A stretch of 64,000 nucleotides of DNA from Begonia masoniana (GCA_022432975.1 CM039508.1:45907646-45971645), one strand, 5' to 3'. Counted from the first letter of the stretch, positions 1-10,634 are shown. Numbers and translations are program-made. Notes: generated by a model from the letters alone, not told the origin.

Positions 1-2
1 CT

Positions 3-278
3 CTAGAAGATTATAATCTTTTCAATGATAGGATTCCCATTCGGTGTGACAACACCAGTGCCATTAATATTTCAAATAATCCAATCCAACATTCTAGAAC
101 AAAACACATCAAGGTTAGATATCATTTTATTAGAGATCATGTTCAAAAAGGTGATATTACATTAGAATTTGTCAATTCTGCTGATCAATTAGCAGATATC
201 TTTACCAAGTCTTTGGATGAAAAGACCTTCAATAATATTAGAATAAAGTTAGGTCTCATTCGGATTGAGAAAAACTGA
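3..278 (+). CDS. C-terminal end of copia polyprotein (RNase H), partial
   Basis: An open frame runs in from the left edge and stops at TGA 276-278 (91 codons). It reads as the end of a Ty1/copia RNase H: the block CDNTSAI, then KHIKVRYHFIRD, then LADIFTKSLD, all hallmarks of the last 90 residues of copia pol. The enzyme degrades the RNA strand of the RNA-DNA hybrid during reverse transcription. The long spacer, extra downstream frame and 1.3-kb LTR that follow fit the SIRE/Maximus lineage, which is an inference from layout. No frameshift is seen in this part; integrity of the remainder lies outside the window. Confidence 0.92.
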   Translation, partial: LEDYNLFNDRIPIRCDNTSAINISNNPIQHSRTKHIKVRYHFIRDHVQKGDITLEFVNSADQLADIFTKSLDEKTFNNIRIKLGLIRIEKN

Positions 279-426
279 GTTTCCTCTTCTGTTGGAGAAT
301 ATTGTGCAATAAAGCAGATTGATCAATGAAGGCATGGACGTTGTCACAATGGACGATTGATTTTGACTATCTTTGGACGATTGATTTCCACAGACTACTT
401 CAGTTGTTCCTGCAAGTGCTGAGCAT

Positions 427-858
427 TTGGATGTTGCTCAAGAAATTGGGACTGGTACTGCTGCAGTGGTTGCTTTGTGTGAGGACGAGCCAGTGCTTGC
501 ACAATTCGTTGATCAACCAGCTACTCCTCTTCCAGATATTACTGCTGCTGATGCTTGTGAGTCAGAGGCCCTTTTTGTTCCAGCTGCTAATGATGTCTCT
601 GCTGATCTTGTCATGCCTGAGCCTGTCGCAGAGCCAGACCTTCATCATGCTGTCCCCATGGTAGATGCTATGGTTGCAGTGGCTGCTGAGGCTGACATGG
701 ATACAGAGGAAGCAGAGGTTGCAGGGGATGCCGGGGATTCCCACGATAGAGATCCCATTCCTCCTGTTACTACTGCTCCGGCTGAGGCTATGGAAGATGA
801 GGATGAACAAGAGTATCTGTTCCGATTTGCAAGGGATTTCTATTCTGGCCGTTTCTAG
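427..858 (+). CDS. Acidic Ala/Val/Pro-rich frame between copia pol and 3' LTR
   Basis: A 143-codon frame, open upstream to a TGA at 382-384, lies about 100 bases after the pol stop and ends at TAG 856-858. It has no convincing ATG: the frame is open at TTG 427. Composition is rich in Ala, Val, Pro, Asp and Glu, with runs such as EPVAEPD and EDEDEQEYLF; no membrane segment or known motif is visible. SIRE-type copia elements can carry an extra, env-like frame in this position, but the required transmembrane character is absent here. It may be a degenerate remnant, or captured host coding sequence. Function unknown. Confidence 0.4.
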   Translation: MDVAQEIGTGTAAVVALCEDEPVLAQFVDQPATPLPDITAADACESEALFVPAANDVSADLVMPEPVAEPDLHHAVPMVDAMVAVAAEADMDTEEAEVAGDAGDSHDRDPIPPVTTAPAEAMEDEDEQEYLFRFARDFYSGRF

Positions 859-1227
859 GATTTCCACCTATTCAGGATGAATTCCTTACTCAATTAAGGA
901 TCTTATATGCTGGAATACACTGTGAACTCTATTTATGATATTTTTTTTAAAACACTATGACTGCTTTCTTTTTATGATATTTCTTTTCTTCCCACTATGC
1001 TTGTTTTTATATCTGTTATCTCTACTGTGCTGAATGTCATTCCTCCTTCAGTGATTATTTTTGATAATGTCAAAGGGAGAGATAAATATGTGTATGATAA
1101 AGAATGTATTTTGGTTGCATGCACAGAGTATGGGGGAGTTAGAAAAGTTATTATCGTCTTGAGATTATTATGGGGGAGAAAATACCTAATCATCATATAT
1201 ATTTGTCATCATAAAAAATGGAGAGAT
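859..1227 (+). other. Copia 3' spacer with polypurine tract
   Basis: No gene is visible. The stretch is T-rich and ends in the purine-rich track AAAAAATGGAGAGAT (1213-1227), which sits directly before the TG of the LTR and is the likely plus-strand primer. Two further purine runs (GGGGGAG near 1132 and 1172) resemble polypurine tracts further upstream. Confidence 0.6.
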
Positions 1228-1580
1228 TGTTAGCTTAAATGCATTTAAGTAACTATTTTTGATAATTATGTTTTTGATGATTATGATTAATATGAAACGA
1301 GTAAACTGTTGATTAAGTTTAATAAGAAATATATAAACTGATGAGCATGAGTAATATGAAATTTACGAACTGGATAATTGGTTTATTATGTTTATTGCAT
1401 TTATCTGGAAATGCCTTTTGAAAAAGGTATTAAGATTTCTGACGAATTTTTGGCTAAGTGTTAATAGTTAGTCAGAATCAATCGTCCACGGTCAAGACGA
1501 AATCAGTTGTCCAAAGTTAAAGTGTGAGAATCAATCCTCTAAAGTATCACGTGAAAATCAGGTGACTTCAGTCAGAATCT

Positions 1581-1830
1581 GTCATCCACGCTAATGAAAG
1601 ATGCAGTCGTCCACGACAATGAAAGACGCACTCGTCCACGACAATGAAAGACGTAGTCGCCCACACTAATGAAAGACGCAGTCGTCCACGACAATGAAAG
1701 ACGTAGTCGTCCACACTAATGAAAGACGCAGTCATCCACGACAATGAAAGACGCAGTCGTCCACACCAATGAAAGACGCAGTCGTCCATGCCAATGAAAG
1801 ACACAGTCGTCCAAAGTCAAAACAGACGCA
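1581..1830 (+). repeat. 25-bp tandem array in copia LTR (10 units)
   Basis: Ten consecutive 25-bp units, each starting GTCGTCCA or a close variant and followed by CAATGAAAGACGCA. Units start at 1581, 1606, 1631 and so on; the last is degenerate. The array lies 230-480 bp upstream of the TATA box in U3, where repeated enhancer-like blocks are common in plant LTRs. The core GTCGTCCA also recurs in the gypsy LTRs of this window. Confidence 0.9.
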
Positions 1831-2056
1831 GTCGTCCATGCTTACTTGTCCAAAGACTTAGCGCTAGAAATTTAAAAGACCGCGAAGCAACAGTGATACC
1901 CGTCCAGTGTCTTAACTCCAGATCATTAATGGCCACGAACGATAGCGACTCCAGACATCAACGGCTAGCTGTCGTCGTACGGATGTTTCTTCAACAGCTA
2001 TATTTTCGAACACAGACGAGGAGCTTTTCTAGATGAGATGCCGATTATAGACAGAG

Positions 2057-2064
2057 TATAAATA
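2057..2064 (+). promoter_or_regulatory. TATA box of copia LTR
   Basis: TATAAATA about 830 bp into the LTR, the best TATA match in it, followed by a region with no strong secondary structure. Position fits the U3/R boundary of a long copia LTR. Confidence 0.6.
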
Positions 2065-3829
2065 GAAGAACAAAGCTTAGGAGAACGAATTTTTGCAAAA
2101 ACCCTATCTGAACCCTTACACGCAAAAAGCTTTGTAATACTCTGCAATTTCCTACACCTCTCTACTCTTAAACTTGAGATTCTGTTTTGAGAGAGTGTAG
2201 CTTTTGTGCTCAACTATTCAAATTTGTAAAATCTTAAAGGCAGTGGATTGACGCCCGTGAAGTTCAATCCAGAGTTGTAAGGCTGTACATCGACGCCCGT
2301 GAAGTTCGATCTGGAATTCTCGTTGAGGAGAAGTTAAGGATCTTCAAGGGGGAAACCTTAAAGCGTGGACGTAAGCAGGTTTTGGCCGAACCACGTAAAA
2401 ATACTGGTGTCAATCTCTCTCTCTCACTCTTATTTTTATTTTTTTAATATTATTTTCTGTCCTAGTACAATATCAAAAGAAAAGTGAGACGAAAAGATAA
2501 ACCTAACTTGCATATCTAAAATCGATTAGATTAAGAAATTTCTAATTCACCCCCCTTAGACAATCACGATTATTCATGATACACAATATGCAAATGGAGA
2601 GTAGAAGAATAAGTATGAAATACTGCATGACCAATACGAGAGATGGAAGCACCCTTGCCATTACCTATTGTGATCTGAGCATCACCTGAGTACGGGGTGG
2701 CTGAGTCCAGCATGTTCAAATCAGGAGTGAAGTGATGAGAGGCGCCAGAATCCATATACTAGGAGGGATCCAGTGGCGTTGTGGTCGTGGCAAATTGAGC
2801 TTCAATAGAGGGAAAAGTTGCAGAAAAGTTGCGAGGTGGATTTGTAGCTGGCTGATATTGAAGATTAGTTATGTGATAGCAAATGTTAGCGCTGTGTCCA
2901 ATTTTCAGACATATTTGACATCTAAGTCAAAATGGAGGTCAATTTTGAGAGGGGAAAAGTGGAGACAGACGATAGGGAGGAGTGGGAAGAAGAGCTGAAG
3001 ATGAGAATGAAGGTCGAGGGCTGAGTGGTCTATTTGGTGTGAAGACAGAGTGAGGTCTAGACAGTGTAGGAAATCTAGGTTTGGGTTTGTTACCTGAGAT
3101 ATTGGTGAAATTTGCTTGAAGGGAGCTCAAGGAAGCTCCAGCATTCTGGCGTTCTAGGCGAGTTTCATAGCTTAGCAGTAGACTATTTAGTTCTTCAACC
3201 GATGGACGATCAATGCGAATAGATATGAGGTGACAAAGGGGTTGTATTCTGCTCCTAAACCATTTAGGAAATACAATAGTTGGTCTTTGTGGCTTACAGG
3301 TTCGCCCACTGCAACCAAAGTGTTGCAGAGACTTCGGAATTTCTGAACATAAGTCATAGCGCTAAGACCCTCTTTACAAAATGCTTGTAAGCTTGTGCGA
3401 AGCTCTGAGATCCGAGCAAGCGATGATGCAGAGTAAATTTGTCCGAGAGCTTCCTAGATCTCAAAAGCTGATGAATATCCTACCAACTGTCCTAACATTT
3501 GCTCATGATCAGAGGCATAAATCTAGCTCATTATCAATCGATTCTACCTTTGCCTGGAGAGGAAATCTGGGTTAATTTGTAGATGAGATTTGTAGAGACC
3601 CTAACACTGTACCCATATTTTCCCGTAATATTTTTTTTTCCCTACAGTTTAAGTGGAACTAAAACTAAATCGAAAGCGTTGACATTGTTTGAAAAAAATC
3701 ATTTCAATCTAAGTTGTTAAACTATTTAAACAAATTGAAATAAAACATTAAAACCATCGGCCAAATTAATAAAATAACAAAACATCAAGCTGGAGGGCAA
3801 AAAGGGAAATTCTCCCCGAACATACATGG

Positions 3830-3990
3830 CCGATCGATCGCCGATATTAAAAAAAGGAGGGGCGATCGATCGCCCCTCATTGTGGCGATCGATTGCCCCA
3901 CTCTCTGGAAAAATTCCAGAGAGTGGCGATCGCCTGTCGATCGATGGCGATCGATCGGCAGGTTCTCTGGAATTTTCATTCCAGAGAGCC
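3830..3990. repeat. CGATCG-rich palindrome cluster in LTR
   Basis: Within 160 bp the motif GATCGATCG or CGATCG occurs repeatedly, including GGGGCGATCGATCGCCCC, a perfect 18-bp palindrome, and two CCAGAGAG/CTCTCTGG inverted pairs around it. Comparable blocks occupy the same 3' position in most gypsy LTRs of the window. Confidence 0.85.
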
Positions 3991-4426
3991 ACCTCTTCCC
4001 TTATTTCTCTCCTCCCCTGCACACAACTTCACAATTTATCTTCTTCACCAATAAACCCAATAACATCATAATTTAAACCCAAACGAAACGTATCCTAAAC
4101 TCAAGCAACTTGAAACGAACTTTACGAAATCCAACTGCGTGGATAGCTCTAAAACTCGAACATATCCATGCATAACCTAATACATCTCCAAACATTTCTA
4201 TAAAACTCAGTAAAACGTTTTATAAAACTAGTTTATCAAAACGTTTAAAAATATCCAAACATAAACTTATCGACTATCCGGAACCAAACATCCTAAAATG
4301 TTTCTAACTATAAAATAATCCACCATCAACCCATTGCACCCAAAAACCCTCAAAATACCTAACTGTTACCCTCACGGGTCAAGATACGCGTCGACTGCCC
4401 ATGCACACCACCGCAGCCATTCTTCT

Positions 4427-5646
4427 TCAACCATCCTGTACATCTGGTGGAGGAACGTCATCCTCACCTGTTTCGAAATCACCTACACCATACAGACAGT
4501 CTATGAGCTAAAGGCTCAGTAAGTTTTGTAAATGTAAATGCATGCTGTGCAAATGAGTTTCGGAAATCATGCAACATTTTCTTATCATTACGTTGCAGAC
4601 AGAATATCACCGAGGTCTCAGCCTATTAGATGGAGAGGACACGTCCCGCGATTGGACAACCCTCTTCACCTAACGCGGGGGGGGGGGGGGGGGTACACGC
4701 TAACATCCGTATACAGCCGTGTCTGAGCCCCACCTCGCATGACCAGATAACAGATTACGTAGGTTCATTTCGTTATAGACGATGTGGTATTGTGACAGAC
4801 CACTTTTGGCTTACACAATAGATCAATAGCCCCCTTTCAGGCCACATCTCTTTTCATGAAAATATAGTGCGAAAATTCATTTTCTATGCATAATTAAAAA
4901 TCATGATGCATGAACAATTAAATGCTTAAAGTAAACATACATCATACGTACCATCGAGACAATAAAAGCAAATAAAAGCATATCCTACAAAATAACCAAT
5001 CCTAACTACCCAACCAAAACATTTAAACAATCAAGACTCCAATGATCCTCGACGCGACTTCGACGTACGGTGTAGGCTAATCAGCCAGAGTAAGTCACGA
5101 GAACTTACCTCGCATCTGTTGCAATTCTAGCTCCGTCCACGAGCGTTGTTCACCTAAGGCAATTCACAACAATTGTCGTTAAAACGAGTTTAAACCGTTA
5201 AACGTCCAAATTAACGAAACCTTAACTAAAGAAATTTCCTAAAACTCTAAAATACTTCGTTGAGACATTTCGTCGAGCAACTTATGTTCACCAATAACCC
5301 TAAACTCCATAAATGGAGATTTCTCATAGCTTCAAACCTGACATTTCAACCCAACTTCGAATACACCCTTTATTTCGCCAAATAATGCTTAATAATCGTA
5401 AATACAACCCTATTGAGCGTTTCCTAACAAAACCCGACTATTTTCATGAAATTCCTACGAAACCCTAATTATTTAGCGACCTAAAAATCGAGAGCTAACG
5501 TCCAAAAATCGCAGAATCTTACCTAGAGTTGCGAGAGGAGAAGGAATCGTGAAAGACGGAAGTCGATCAGAAGGGTTTGAGTCGCCGGAAGAGGAGAACG
5601 TCGTGAGGAAGGGAAAAATCGCCAAAGGGAGGTCTGGTGTTTTCAT
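4427..5646 (-). CDS. Candidate three-exon 74-codon frame encoded inside a solo LTR
   Basis: Exon 1 is 5646-5523 (ATG, Ser/Pro/Leu-rich, 41 codons plus one base), exon 2 is 5153-5109, exon 3 is 4482-4427 ending TGA. Donors are CTAG/GTAAGATT and CGAG/GTAAGTTC, acceptors CCTTAG/GT and GGTGTAG/GT. All junctions are G|GT, the sum is 225 bases and the joined frame has no stop. Exon 2 gives WTELELQQMRG; exon 3 gives the acidic tail GDFETGEDDVPPPDVQDG. Closely related terminal exons occur in the other gypsy LTRs of the window. No known domain is recognisable. It could be a small LTR-encoded peptide, or a conserved leader exon set that is open by chance. Unproven. Confidence 0.4.
4677..4693 (+). repeat. 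Homopolymer run of 17 G
   Basis: Seventeen consecutive G between AACGC and TACACG inside the solo LTR. Runs of this length are prone to slippage and to sequencing error, so the exact length is uncertain. Confidence 0.9.
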
Positions 5647-6352
5647 GAGAAGCAGAGAGAAATGAGTGAGGAGAAAAAGAAAAGTGGTTTTTAATAAAAA
5701 CTAACTTTGCAAATTACTATTTCGCCATTTCCTTTGATTTTCTAATTGTTTCGTCCATTGTTTCGTTAATTAGCTAACGATCTGGTTTCTCTAAATTTTC
5801 TTATTTCGCCAATAAATCCAACTTATTATCTGGGCTTTATTAAAACTATCTGTTCGTAAAACGGACCCCGTTTACTATTTTTATTAAAACATTTTTTATA
5901 TTACGAGAAACGTAATTTTCGTAATTTAGCGTTACAACTCCTAAAATTCCTGAAATTTTTCCTAAAATCCACATTAATAATTAGGATTCCAATAACGCTT
6001 TCTGTTCGTAAAACGGGCTTGATTTGACATATTTTACAAAAATGCCACTATATATTATAATTATTAAATCCCGTTAAAATCGGGTGTTACAAGATTCATC
6101 TTCTTTTGATGGACAGGGACGAGAACCAGTAAGTATATCCTCATGCCCCTTTGCTATAACCACGTTTAGAAGTTGATTTTTCCAGATGAGAAAGTTAGAG
6201 TCATCAAGTTTGATGGTTAATGGCTGGTTCAATGACGGAAGATAAGGAATGGGAGATAGAGGGAAGGTGGATGATGATAGTTCATCTGTCGTACTCTGTG
6301 AGAAGGAGGCCATATTTTCAACGAGGTACATAGGAGATGTGGAGTCGTTTAT

Positions 6353-6365
6353 GGCTCTGATACCA
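6353..6365 (-). other. Primer binding site of minus-strand copia element
   Basis: Minus-strand TGGTATCAGAGCC directly follows the LTR end CTAACA. It is the usual plant retrotransposon primer site complementary to the 3' end of initiator methionine tRNA. Confidence 0.9.
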
Positions 6366-6533
6366 TGTTAGATTTGTATGAAGAAAAAAAAAAGAATTGA
6401 AATTTGTATTCTATTTCATTACTTATTAAATGAAGGTTGTTGAGTGGCTTTTATAAGCCTAAGGTAATACAGAAAAAGACAAGAAATGAGAAAACACAAG
6501 AAACGTGAAAGAGATAGATCAATTAATGCTAAC
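6366..6533 (-). mobile_element. Short 5' LTR of minus-strand copia element
   Basis: In plus coordinates it begins TGTTAGATTTG next to the primer site. The outer end is placed near 6531-6533, where the minus strand reads GTTAGCATTAATTG, a typical copia LTR start. About 168 bp. The outer boundary is approximate because the terminal TG is mutated. Confidence 0.6.
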
Positions 6534-6581
6534 GCATGGGTCAGCATGGTTTATCACGCATGGGTCGGCATGGTTTAACAA

Positions 6582-6951
6582 TATTCATGGATAACCATTC
6601 AATTTTTCATGGGAACACCTTTTTTCGACACAAAAGAGAAACTTCAATACGATCCAACATGAATTTGTCCGTTCAGTATCTTCTCGTCACTTTGGCCCCT
6701 CCAAGTGTCATGATGTGTGACACAATTTATTCTGGAGGTTTTACTTATTTTGTTCTTTAGTTTCATAAAACAATATAGCTCATCTTTTTCTTTCATCAGC
6801 TCCAATATTTTATCATCCTTATACACATCAAATTACTAATTGACTGGAATGTATGTCGGGAGTAATCCGTCGTTGGCCAGAATATGGAGAAACTTGATGA
6901 GTTCTACTCAATGAGAAGAAAATCGAATGCCAAGAATCGATACAATGTAAT
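6582..6951 (-). pseudogene. NAC-like copy A, exon 1 fragment
   Basis: The minus strand matches the first exon of the other NAC-like copies. It reads DDKILELMKEKDELYCFMKL, then a decayed form of the NAC subdomain C/D block (SRINCVTHHDTWRGQ) and stops before the end of the exon at the copia LTR junction. The start ATG is lost (ATTACA in its place) and a TGA follows early. It lies head to head with copy B, sharing the palindromic promoter 6960-7134. Confidence 0.75.
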
Positions 6952-6959
6952 TATTTCTT

Positions 6960-7134
6960 ATTAGAAAATATCATAAAAAAATGAATAAGAAGATCTTAGT
7001 ACTGCTTGAAGATTATGTTTTAAGGCTTAGGATTTATAGTTTTATGAAAGAAATACAAAGCCTTAAGGCATAATCTTCAAGCAATATTAACATCTTCTAA
7101 TTCATCTTTTTTCTCATATTCTATAGTCAGAAAT
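6960..7134. promoter_or_regulatory. Palindromic shared 5' region of NAC copies A and B
   Basis: About 7005-7045 (CTGCTTGAAGATTATG...) is the reverse complement of 7055-7095 (...CATAATCTTCAAGCA), with a centre of only a dozen bases. Each arm is the 5' flank of a NAC-like copy, one reading left and one right. The TATA element seen in copies C-E (CTATAAATA) is damaged here. Confidence 0.7.
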
Positions 7135-8028
7135 ATGGACATCGAATCGATTCTTGGCCTTCGATTTTCTCCTCACCGAGTAGAACTCATCAAGCTGCTC
7201 TGCATTATGGCCAATGGCAGATGACTCCCTGCATACATTCCAATCAAGGAGTACATCGATGTAAATGAGGATGACAAAATATGGGAGCTAATGGATGAAA
7301 AACAGGAGATATACTATGTCATTAAGCTAAAGAACAAAACAAGTAAAACCTCTAGAATAAACAAGGTCACACACCGTAAAACTTGGAATGACCAAAATGA
7401 CGAGAAGATATTGAACGGACAAAATCATGTTGGATAGTACAGAAGTTTCTTTTTTCTGCCGAAAAAATGTATTCGCATCAAAAATCAAATAGTCATGCAT
7501 AAATATCGACTAGACTGGGACTTCAAAACACAGATACGTCATTTTTCTTCCTTTTTTTCTTCTTTTTTTCAATCCTCTTCTATCATGTAAATGCAAATTC
7601 TCTTCTATTATGTTCATAATCATCTTTTTAGCATACAATATCCTTAAAATGTTTTTAAAACAGCATATCGGCTATGTGATCGTTCATATCAAAAGATATG
7701 AAAAAAAGACTCTAAAGTCAACTGACAAGAAGATGAGAAACACAACAATGAGCAAGTTACGATCTCTATTCAGGCAAGTCAATCTCCTCAGTATCAACAT
7801 CAAGACGAGCAAGGTCCTCTTCAACAAATTCAGCCAAGTCATCCTCTTCAGCAACAACATAAAATGAGGAAAATCCTCTTCAACTGTTTGCATGAGAAAT
7901 GCATCCCTTATGGGTAGGTTTTGATTGGGAAGAGCTAGGAGTTCTGACATATAGAGACATTGGGAACATGGAACTTCGTGAACGAGAAGAGGAGGAACAA
8001 TGTGTCATTGTCATTGTACGAGAGTTAG
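7135..8028 (+). pseudogene. NAC-like copy B (decayed)
   Basis: ATG 7135 opens MDIESILGLRFSP, a NAC subdomain A (compare P-G-F-R-F-x-P), but a TGA at about 7222 replaces the GG-R codons found in other copies. Further on are IKEYIDVNEDDKIWELM, SRINKVTHRKTW and, after the intron, YVIVHIKRYEKK, the C-terminal end of a NAC domain. The donor is mutated (GATACG instead of GGTACG). The Gln-rich tail is out of frame because of a one-base deletion that copies C and E share. NAC proteins are plant transcription factors; this copy cannot encode one. Confidence 0.8.
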
Positions 8029-9394
8029 ATTAAAATTGTTAGTGTGGAAAGTTTCAGCTTGAGATCATGCACTCTTTTTCCTTGTTTGAATTTTTCTCTA
8101 TTGGATTTTATTCAAACAATGTTTTATCGAGACATCTTCTATCTGTAGAAGAGTAGATCTCATGGTTTTCCATACCTCGATTTGTTTGTAACATTCATAG
8201 TTTTGTCTTAAATTTATTCGTACTAATATTTTGTATTTCAAGTCCACTTCATAAAAAATGCATTAAAATTAAGAAAAAAGTCACAGTAATTTTTCTGAAA
8301 TATTCACAAATTGAATAGGTTTAGTTTCCTTTTAACCCACAAAATGTTAACTTCTTGCCCATCATTTATTATATACAATCCACGACCCAGTAAAAGTTAA
8401 AATACGTTTATAAAAGAAAAGAAAATGACTCGAAATGAAATTAGACCATGTCACATAGTCGTATTATTAGTACACTCAATCAACCAATTTTTCATAATTT
8501 GTCAACAAATAAAACTACATGAACCATCCAAAGAGATGTTTTAGGCTATGTGTGTGCAGATCGTTAGTCGAAATGTTTTGGTCTATTATTTAATAACACT
8601 AATTAGTTGCTCAATCATAAAGTTGAAATGAGTTTATCATTTTTTGACGTAAATACAATGTGTTCTTTGCGTTACTCGCTACAAGAAAAGACTTGACTGA
8701 GCTTCAAAAACGTGTATGGACAAAAGAATCAATTTACTATAAAAGGGACTAAGAGAGGATCTTATCTATTTTGTTGCAATCTTTTTTAAATTAATTAAAA
8801 TTAAACCATAGATATTAGGAAGAATCTACAAAAACTCATCAAATTCAGAAAATGAGACGTCTTTTTGTATTTAGAATTTCTCATAAAGATATTCAACGAT
8901 TTGAGTCATTCAACCTACGTCAATGCTGTATTGAATCTTTGCTTACAAATGAAAAATCGCACAAAACCATAACATCACCGTAATGTTCAACACAATAACA
9001 AAGGAAAGACAAAACAAATCTTACAAGGGAGACTAATATTAATCGAAGTACAGAAAAATAATTTCACGAATATCATTCTTCAAATAGTTATCAAGATCTT
9101 TACAGTCTTTTCAAAATCTCTACAAGAACTACGAACGACACAATGACAAGAACTTTGAAAGCAGAAAGTAGAAGAGAGAGATTTACATATGGAAATGAAA
9201 CAAATATTCAGAAGCGCAACGAAGGGAGTACGGTAAAAATTCAATCTTGAGTGTAGAAAGGAGAGAGGGAGAGAGGGAGAGAGAGAGTTGCATATGCAAA
9301 TCACGCAAAAATTAAGAAAAAGATAGATTTGTAAGTAAATTAAGAAAACCAAAAACAAAAAAAGGTAAAGCAGTAAATAAAACCAAATTTTAGA
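8029..9394 (+). other. Conserved 3' flank of the NAC module
   Basis: No gene is seen. This 1.37-kb AT-rich stretch recurs after copy C (split by two insertions, ending near 17446), partly after D (20035-20600) and E (39779-40152), and inverted at 35615-36430. The duplicated unit is therefore about 2.4 kb and much larger than the coding part. A GA-rich run near 9265-9290 is variable between copies. Confidence 0.8.
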
Positions 9395-9403
9395 ATACGT
9401 TGA

Positions 9404-9865
9404 AGATTATGCCTTAAGACTTTGTATTTATAGTTTTATGAACTGAAATAATTTAAAAAAAATATGAAACAAATTATCGACAAATGAAAACTCTAAAAAA
9501 GATAATTTTAATTTACAAAGTAGTTTTTGATGCTAATAATCTTCACATGAAAACATAACACTAAATTATAATTATAACAAAAACATAATTATGTTTAAAG
9601 GACCTTCAAAAATAATAATGAATTTTGTACATTTAAATGAGATTGACCGTATGTGACGGGGAAAACATATCAATTTTTTTTTAAAAAAAAAAACATAAAG
9701 CAAGTAGTTTAAAATTTTGGGACAAACAAATAAGTAGACAATTTAATTTTTTTTAAAAATTATTTCAGTTCATAAAACTATAAATACAAAGTCTTCATGC
9801 ATAATCTTCAAACAATACTAACGTCTTCTAATTAATCATTTTTCTAATATTTTCTAATAAGAAAT
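9404..9865. promoter_or_regulatory. Inverted promoter pair in front of NAC copy C
   Basis: 9409-9455 is the reverse complement of 9760-9810, both being the NAC 5' flank with its TATA element CTATAAATAC. The 300 bp between them is the reverse complement of the sequence upstream of copy D (about 18470-18770). So copy C has a promoter arm facing it and another facing away, with no gene body left on the outward side. Confidence 0.75.
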
Positions 9866-10634
9866 ATGGACATTGAATCGATTCCTGACCTTCGATTTTC
9901 TCCTGATCGAGTAAAGCTCATCAAGCTCCTTCACATTATGGCCAATGGTGGACGACTCCCTGCATATATTCCAATCAAAGAGTACATCGACGTGTACAAG
10001 GATGATAAAATATGGGAGTTGATGGAAGAAAAAGCGGAGCTATACTATTTCATGAAGTTAAAGAACAAAACAAGTAAAAGTTCCAGAATAAACTGGGTCA
10101 CACACGGTGGAACTTGGAAGGGCCAAGATGAGAAGATATTGAACGTACATAATCATGTTGGATCGTTCAAAGTTTCTATTTTCCGCCAAAAATAGGTATT
10201 CGCATGGAAAATCGAATGGTCATGCATGAATATCGACTAGACGGGGACTTCAAAACACTGGTATATCATTTTTCTTCCTTTTTTCTTCTTTTTTTTCAAT
10301 CCTCATCTATCATGTGAATGTAAATTCTCTTATATTATGTTCATAATCATATTTTTAGCACACAATATCCTTAAAATGTTTTTCAAACAGCATAGCTGCT
10401 ACTTGATCATTCATGTCAAAATATATGAAAAAAAGATGCTAAAGTTAACTGACAAGAAGATGAGCAGCACAACAATGAGCAAGTTACAATCTTCTTTCAG
10501 ACAAGTCAACCTCCTCATTATCAACATCAAGACGAGCAAGGTCCTCTTCAACAAATTTAGTCAAGTCAACTTCCTCAGCAACAATATCAAGATGAGGAAA
10601 ATCCTCTTCAACAGTTTGCACGAGAAATTCATCC

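Larger units (their letters stand above)
1228..2562 (+). mobile_element. 3' LTR of SIRE-like copia element
   Basis: The LTR begins TGTTAGC after the polypurine tract and ends CTTAGACA, giving 1335 bp with TG...CA ends. The C-run before the end (ACCCCCCTTAG) is typical of SIRE-type LTRs. It holds a TATA box at 2057, a 25-bp tandem array at 1581-1830 and TC-rich U5 sequence. To its right lies the interrupted frame of another copia element on the opposite strand, so this element probably inserted into that one. The five bases after the LTR are ATCAC; the matching left copy is outside the window. Confidence 0.8.
3591..6092 (-). mobile_element. Solo gypsy LTR (minus), TSD AGATT
   Basis: A 2502-bp LTR lying antisense: plus-strand ends are TGTAGAGACC and CGGGTGTTACA. 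A perfect 5-bp target duplication AGATT flanks it (3586-3590, 6093-6097). No internal region follows, so it is a solo LTR left by recombination between two LTRs. It has the tail CTAACACTGTACCC (reverse strand) also found at the ends of the LTRs at 25.9 and 31.5 kb. It contains a cluster of CGATCG palindromes, a run of 17 G and a candidate three-exon reading frame (4427-5646). Confidence 0.93.
2570..6331 (-). pseudogene. Copia gag and protease start, interrupted
   Basis: On the minus strand the gag starts near 6331-6308 and reads through LTIKLDDSNFLIWKNQLLNV, the UBN2-type gag motif, up to the inserted LTR at 6092. It resumes at 3590 with stops and frameshifts (LRTSLQAFCKEGLS, then AMTYVQKFRSLCNTLVAVGE and LLYFLNGLGAEYNPF). 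Near 2920 a CCHC zinc knuckle (CQICLKIGHSANICYH) follows, then the aspartic protease core MDSGASHHFTPD at about 2755-2720. Several in-frame stops make it non-functional. Gag would package RNA and the protease would cut the polyprotein. Confidence 0.85.
2563..6533 (-). mobile_element. Minus-strand copia element, 5' part, split by a solo LTR
   Basis: Read on the minus strand: a short 5' LTR (6533 to 6366), the primer site (6365-6353), gag and the start of the protease region. It is cut at 2563 by the SIRE-like LTR, so integrase, reverse transcriptase and the 3' LTR are absent. A 2.5-kb solo gypsy LTR with target duplication AGATT (3586-3590 and 6093-6097) lies inside gag. Motifs match those of the copia element at 56.8-62.1 kb, so both belong to the same lineage (Ale-like by small LTR and gag type, inferred). 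Confidence 0.85.

Noticed and set aside
1581..1830. CRISPR-like array with regular spacing
   Set aside because: Units are contiguous 25-bp tandem repeats without unique spacers, inside a plant retrotransposon LTR.
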